64,000 nt of DNA, taken from Nocardiopsis dassonvillei_B. Its GTDB lineage: Bacteria; Actinomycetota; Actinomycetes; Streptosporangiales; Streptosporangiaceae. The stretch covers positions 4,960,001 through 5,024,000 of the forward strand of contig NZ_OZ186815.1 in NCBI RefSeq assembly GCF_964273065.1, written 5' to 3'. A program made the position numbers and the translations under genes. This document shows positions 62,271-64,000 of the stretch, piece by piece. The stretch's first letter is position 1. The number at the start of each line of letters is the position of its first letter. The notes beneath the pieces were generated by a model. The model was not told the origin of the DNA and did no database searches. It saw nothing but the letters and a program-made list of their open reading frames with translations.

Positions 62271-62567
62271 TTGTACGTTGGGGCGCTGACCCTGGACGTC
62301 CTTCTCGGTGACGTCCACTCGCTCAAACAGAAGCGTTCGCTGGTGCGGCCGGTCATCTCCGAGCTGCGCCGCAAGTTCTCGGTGTCGGTCTCCGAGGTGG
62401 GGGAGCACGATCTGTACCGCCGCGCCAGGATCGGCGTCGCGGTGGTCGCCCCGACCGCGGCCCACGCCCGGGAGCAGATGGACACCTGCGAGCGCTTCGT
62501 CGCGGGCCGTCCCGAACTGGAGCTGCTGTCCGCCAGGCAGCGGCTCTTCAACGAAGAGGAAGACTGA
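62271..62567 (+). CDS. DUF503 (YlxP-like) protein
   Basis: Encodes 98 residues. The TTG at 62271 is chosen because AGGTGATC lies just upstream and the family starts MYVGxLxxDxLLGDVxSLKxKRS; the frame is open to a TTG at 62241. The sequence shows LDVLLGDVHSLKQKRSLVRP. The ferredoxin-like fold protein lies between infB and rbfA in most actinobacteria and is thought to act in ribosome assembly. Confidence 0.92.
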   Translation: MYVGALTLDVLLGDVHSLKQKRSLVRPVISELRRKFSVSVSEVGEHDLYRRARIGVAVVAPTAAHAREQMDTCERFVAGRPELELLSARQRLFNEEED

Positions 62568-62569
62568 CG

Positions 62570-63016
62570 ATGGTCGACGCAGCACGCGCGCGCAAGATCG
62601 CCGACCGCATCCAGCGCATCGTCGCCGAGATGCTGGACCGGCGTATCAAGGACCCGCGCCTGGGATTCGTCACCGTGACCGACGCGCGCATCACCGCGGA
62701 CCTGCGGGACGCCACGGTGTACTACACGGTGTTCGGCAGCCCGGAGGAACGCTCCGCCTCCGCCGCCGCGCTGGAGAGCGCCAAGGGCCTCATCCGCAGC
62801 GAGGTGGGGAAGCAGACCGGCATCCGCCACACGCCGAGCCTGACCTTCGTGATCGACGAGGTCCAGGAGAACGCCCAGCACATCGAGGAGCTGCTGGTCA
62901 AGGCGCGCCGGTCGGACGCCGAGGTGGCCGAGCGGGCCACCGGCGCGAGCCCGGCGGGCGAGGCCGACCCCTACAAGGCCCCGCGCGAGGTCGAGGACGA
63001 CGAGGACGAGGAGTAG
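62570..63016 (+). CDS. rbfA: Ribosome-binding factor A
   Basis: Encodes 148 residues. RIVAEMLDRRIKDPRLGFVT and GLIRSEVGKQTGIRHTPSL fit the KH-like RbfA fold; the acidic tail DDEDEE is an actinobacterial extension. RbfA binds 30S subunits in late 16S maturation. It starts 2 nt after the DUF503 stop, so translation is likely coupled. Confidence 0.96.
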   Translation: MVDAARARKIADRIQRIVAEMLDRRIKDPRLGFVTVTDARITADLRDATVYYTVFGSPEERSASAAALESAKGLIRSEVGKQTGIRHTPSLTFVIDEVQENAQHIEELLVKARRSDAEVAERATGASPAGEADPYKAPREVEDDEDEE

Positions 63017-63042
63017 GCCTCCCCGTTCCCGCCGAGAACACC

Positions 63043-63071
63043 GCGGGCGGTGGCGCTGCGCCGCCGCCCGC
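63043..63071 (+). terminator. Hairpin between rbfA and truB
   Basis: GCGGGCGGTGGCG pairs with CGCCGCCGCCCGC (13 bp with one U-G pair) around a 3-nt loop. It lies 26 nt after rbfA and 30 nt before truB, so it could be a partial terminator. Confidence 0.6.
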
Positions 63072-63101
63072 TCCCTTTCCCGTTCCTTCCCGAGGAGACC
63101 G

Positions 63102-63989
63102 ATGGCCGAGAGCGGCGTCGTGGTGATCGACAAACCCGCCGACTGGACCTCGCACGACGTGGTCGCCAAGACCCGCGGGCTCGCCCGTACGCGCCGGGTC
63201 GGCCACGCCGGCACCCTGGACCCGATGGCCACCGGGGTCCTGGTGCTGGGGATCGAGAAGGGCACCAAGCTCCTCGGGCACCTCACCCTCACGGAGAAGG
63301 CGTACGACGCCACCATCCGGTTGGGCCTCACCACCAACACCGACGACGCCGAGGGCGAACCCGGCGTGCGGGTGGACGCCGCGGGGGTCGCGGACGAGGA
63401 CGTCCACGCGGCGGTGCGGGCGCTCACCGGGGAGATCATGCAGGTCCCGCCCCAGGTCAGCGCGATCAAGGTGGACGGCAGGCGGGCCTACAAGTCGGCG
63501 CGGGAGGGCAAGGAGGTCGAGCTGAAGGCCCGGCCGGTCACCATCGCCGCGTTCGAGGTCACCGCCGTGCGCCGGACCGCCGACGAGGCGGGCGTGTTCG
63601 TGGACGTGGACGCCTCCGTCGTCTGCTCCAGCGGCACCTACATCCGCTCCCTGGCCCGCGACATGGGCGCGGCCCTGGGCGTCGGCGGCCACCTGACGGC
63701 GCTGCGCCGTACCCGGGTGGGCCCCTACGACCTGGCGCAGGCGCACACCCTGGAGCAGCTGGCGAAGGAGTTCACCCAGGTCCCGCTGGCGGAGGCGGTC
63801 GCGGCGGCCTTCCCGGCGCGCACCCTCACCGAGGAGGAGGTCCGGCGGGTGCGGCACGGCAACCGGATCGACCCCGACGACCGGGGGCGGGGGCCCATCG
63901 GCCTGTTCGCCCCCGACGGACGGGTGATCGCGCTGGCGGAGAACCGCCGCGACCACATGAAGCCGCTGGTGGTCTTCGAGCCCGCCTAG
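63102..63989 (+). CDS. truB: tRNA pseudouridine(55) synthase TruB
   Basis: Encodes 295 residues. The catalytic Asp40 lies in GHAGTLDPMATGVL; VPPQVSAIKVDGRRAYKSAREG and SGTYIRSLARDMG are TruB motifs. It makes pseudouridine 55 in the T-loop of tRNAs. The gene is complete: its TAG stop lies within CTAG, immediately followed by GCCGTGTTCTT, which matches the end of the MITE-like element at 26.6 kb. Confidence 0.96.
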   Translation: MAESGVVVIDKPADWTSHDVVAKTRGLARTRRVGHAGTLDPMATGVLVLGIEKGTKLLGHLTLTEKAYDATIRLGLTTNTDDAEGEPGVRVDAAGVADEDVHAAVRALTGEIMQVPPQVSAIKVDGRRAYKSAREGKEVELKARPVTIAAFEVTAVRRTADEAGVFVDVDASVVCSSGTYIRSLARDMGAALGVGGHLTALRRTRVGPYDLAQAHTLEQLAKEFTQVPLAEAVAAAFPARTLTEEEVRRVRHGNRIDPDDRGRGPIGLFAPDGRVIALAENRRDHMKPLVVFEPA

Positions 63990-64000
63990 GCCGTGTTCTT
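63986..64000. other. Possible start of an IS/MITE end at the truB stop codon
   Basis: CTAG (63986-63989) is followed by GCCGTGTTCTT, 9 of 11 bases identical to the right end of the 26581-26765 element (GCCGTATTTTT after CTAG). The element would continue beyond the window, so this is a short match only. Confidence 0.3.

Noticed and set aside
58737..62585. Leftward 1282-codon frame antisense to infB
   Set aside because: Thr/Ala/Gly-rich translation of the infB linker complement; no motif and no start signals.

Overview
The window is very GC-rich DNA with G/C-saturated third codon positions, frequent GTG/TTG starts and actinomycete-specific families (DUF397 with Scr1-type XRE regulators, a CvnD-like GTPase, DUF4081-GNAT, DUF4439, STAND-LuxR regulators). 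This points to a filamentous actinobacterium, most likely Nocardiopsis or a close relative. That assignment rests on gene content and codon use, not on a database match.

Backbone genes appear in the order known from streptomycete-type chromosomes: the end of ispG (1-550), a DUF4081-GNAT gene (29.7 kb), proS (53.9 kb), then rimP-nusA-rnpM-infB-DUF503-rbfA-truB (57-64 kb). Two long blocks separate genes that are usually neighbours. The ispG-GNAT block (0.7-29.6 kb) carries: an amino-acid permease, a nitrilase-family amidase and a tryptophan-2-monooxygenase-like flavoenzyme (a possible acetamide route to aryl-acetic acids); an ECF41 sigma factor operon with an NDH-2-like flavoprotein and DoxX; an XRE-DUF397 module; an orphan type I-E-like CRISPR array with 7 repeats and no cas genes; and MerR, XRE, TetR and Lrp regulators paired with enzymes.

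The most unusual locus is 12.6-15.6 kb, next to the CRISPR array. Three leftward genes with touching or overlapping ends encode an uncharacterised helical protein, a P-loop NTPase of the NadR/AAA_28 type, and a class I lysyl-tRNA-synthetase-like catalytic core fused to a C-terminal ASCH RNA-binding domain. The last gene has an apparent frameshift in a run of seven Gs just after its start codon. Two near-identical 19-bp operator-like repeats precede the operon. I propose it as a candidate undescribed RNA/tRNA-directed system, possibly a defence or conflict system.

The GNAT-proS block (30.5-53.7 kb) holds: pta without ackA; a Bcr/CflA-type exporter; a HATPase regulator; a degenerate adenylation-domain protein; two tandem NB-ARC/TPR/LuxR regulators; an archaeal/eukaryotic-type HisRS; a lone CvnD-like GTPase followed by SecA2; a 35-residue metallothionein-like peptide; cydAB; a NarL-type two-component system; and a spermidine-synthase-fold protein. 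A 185-bp MITE-like element at 26.6 kb sits in the apparent -10 box of a small gene, and a matching terminal sequence starts at the truB stop codon where the window ends.
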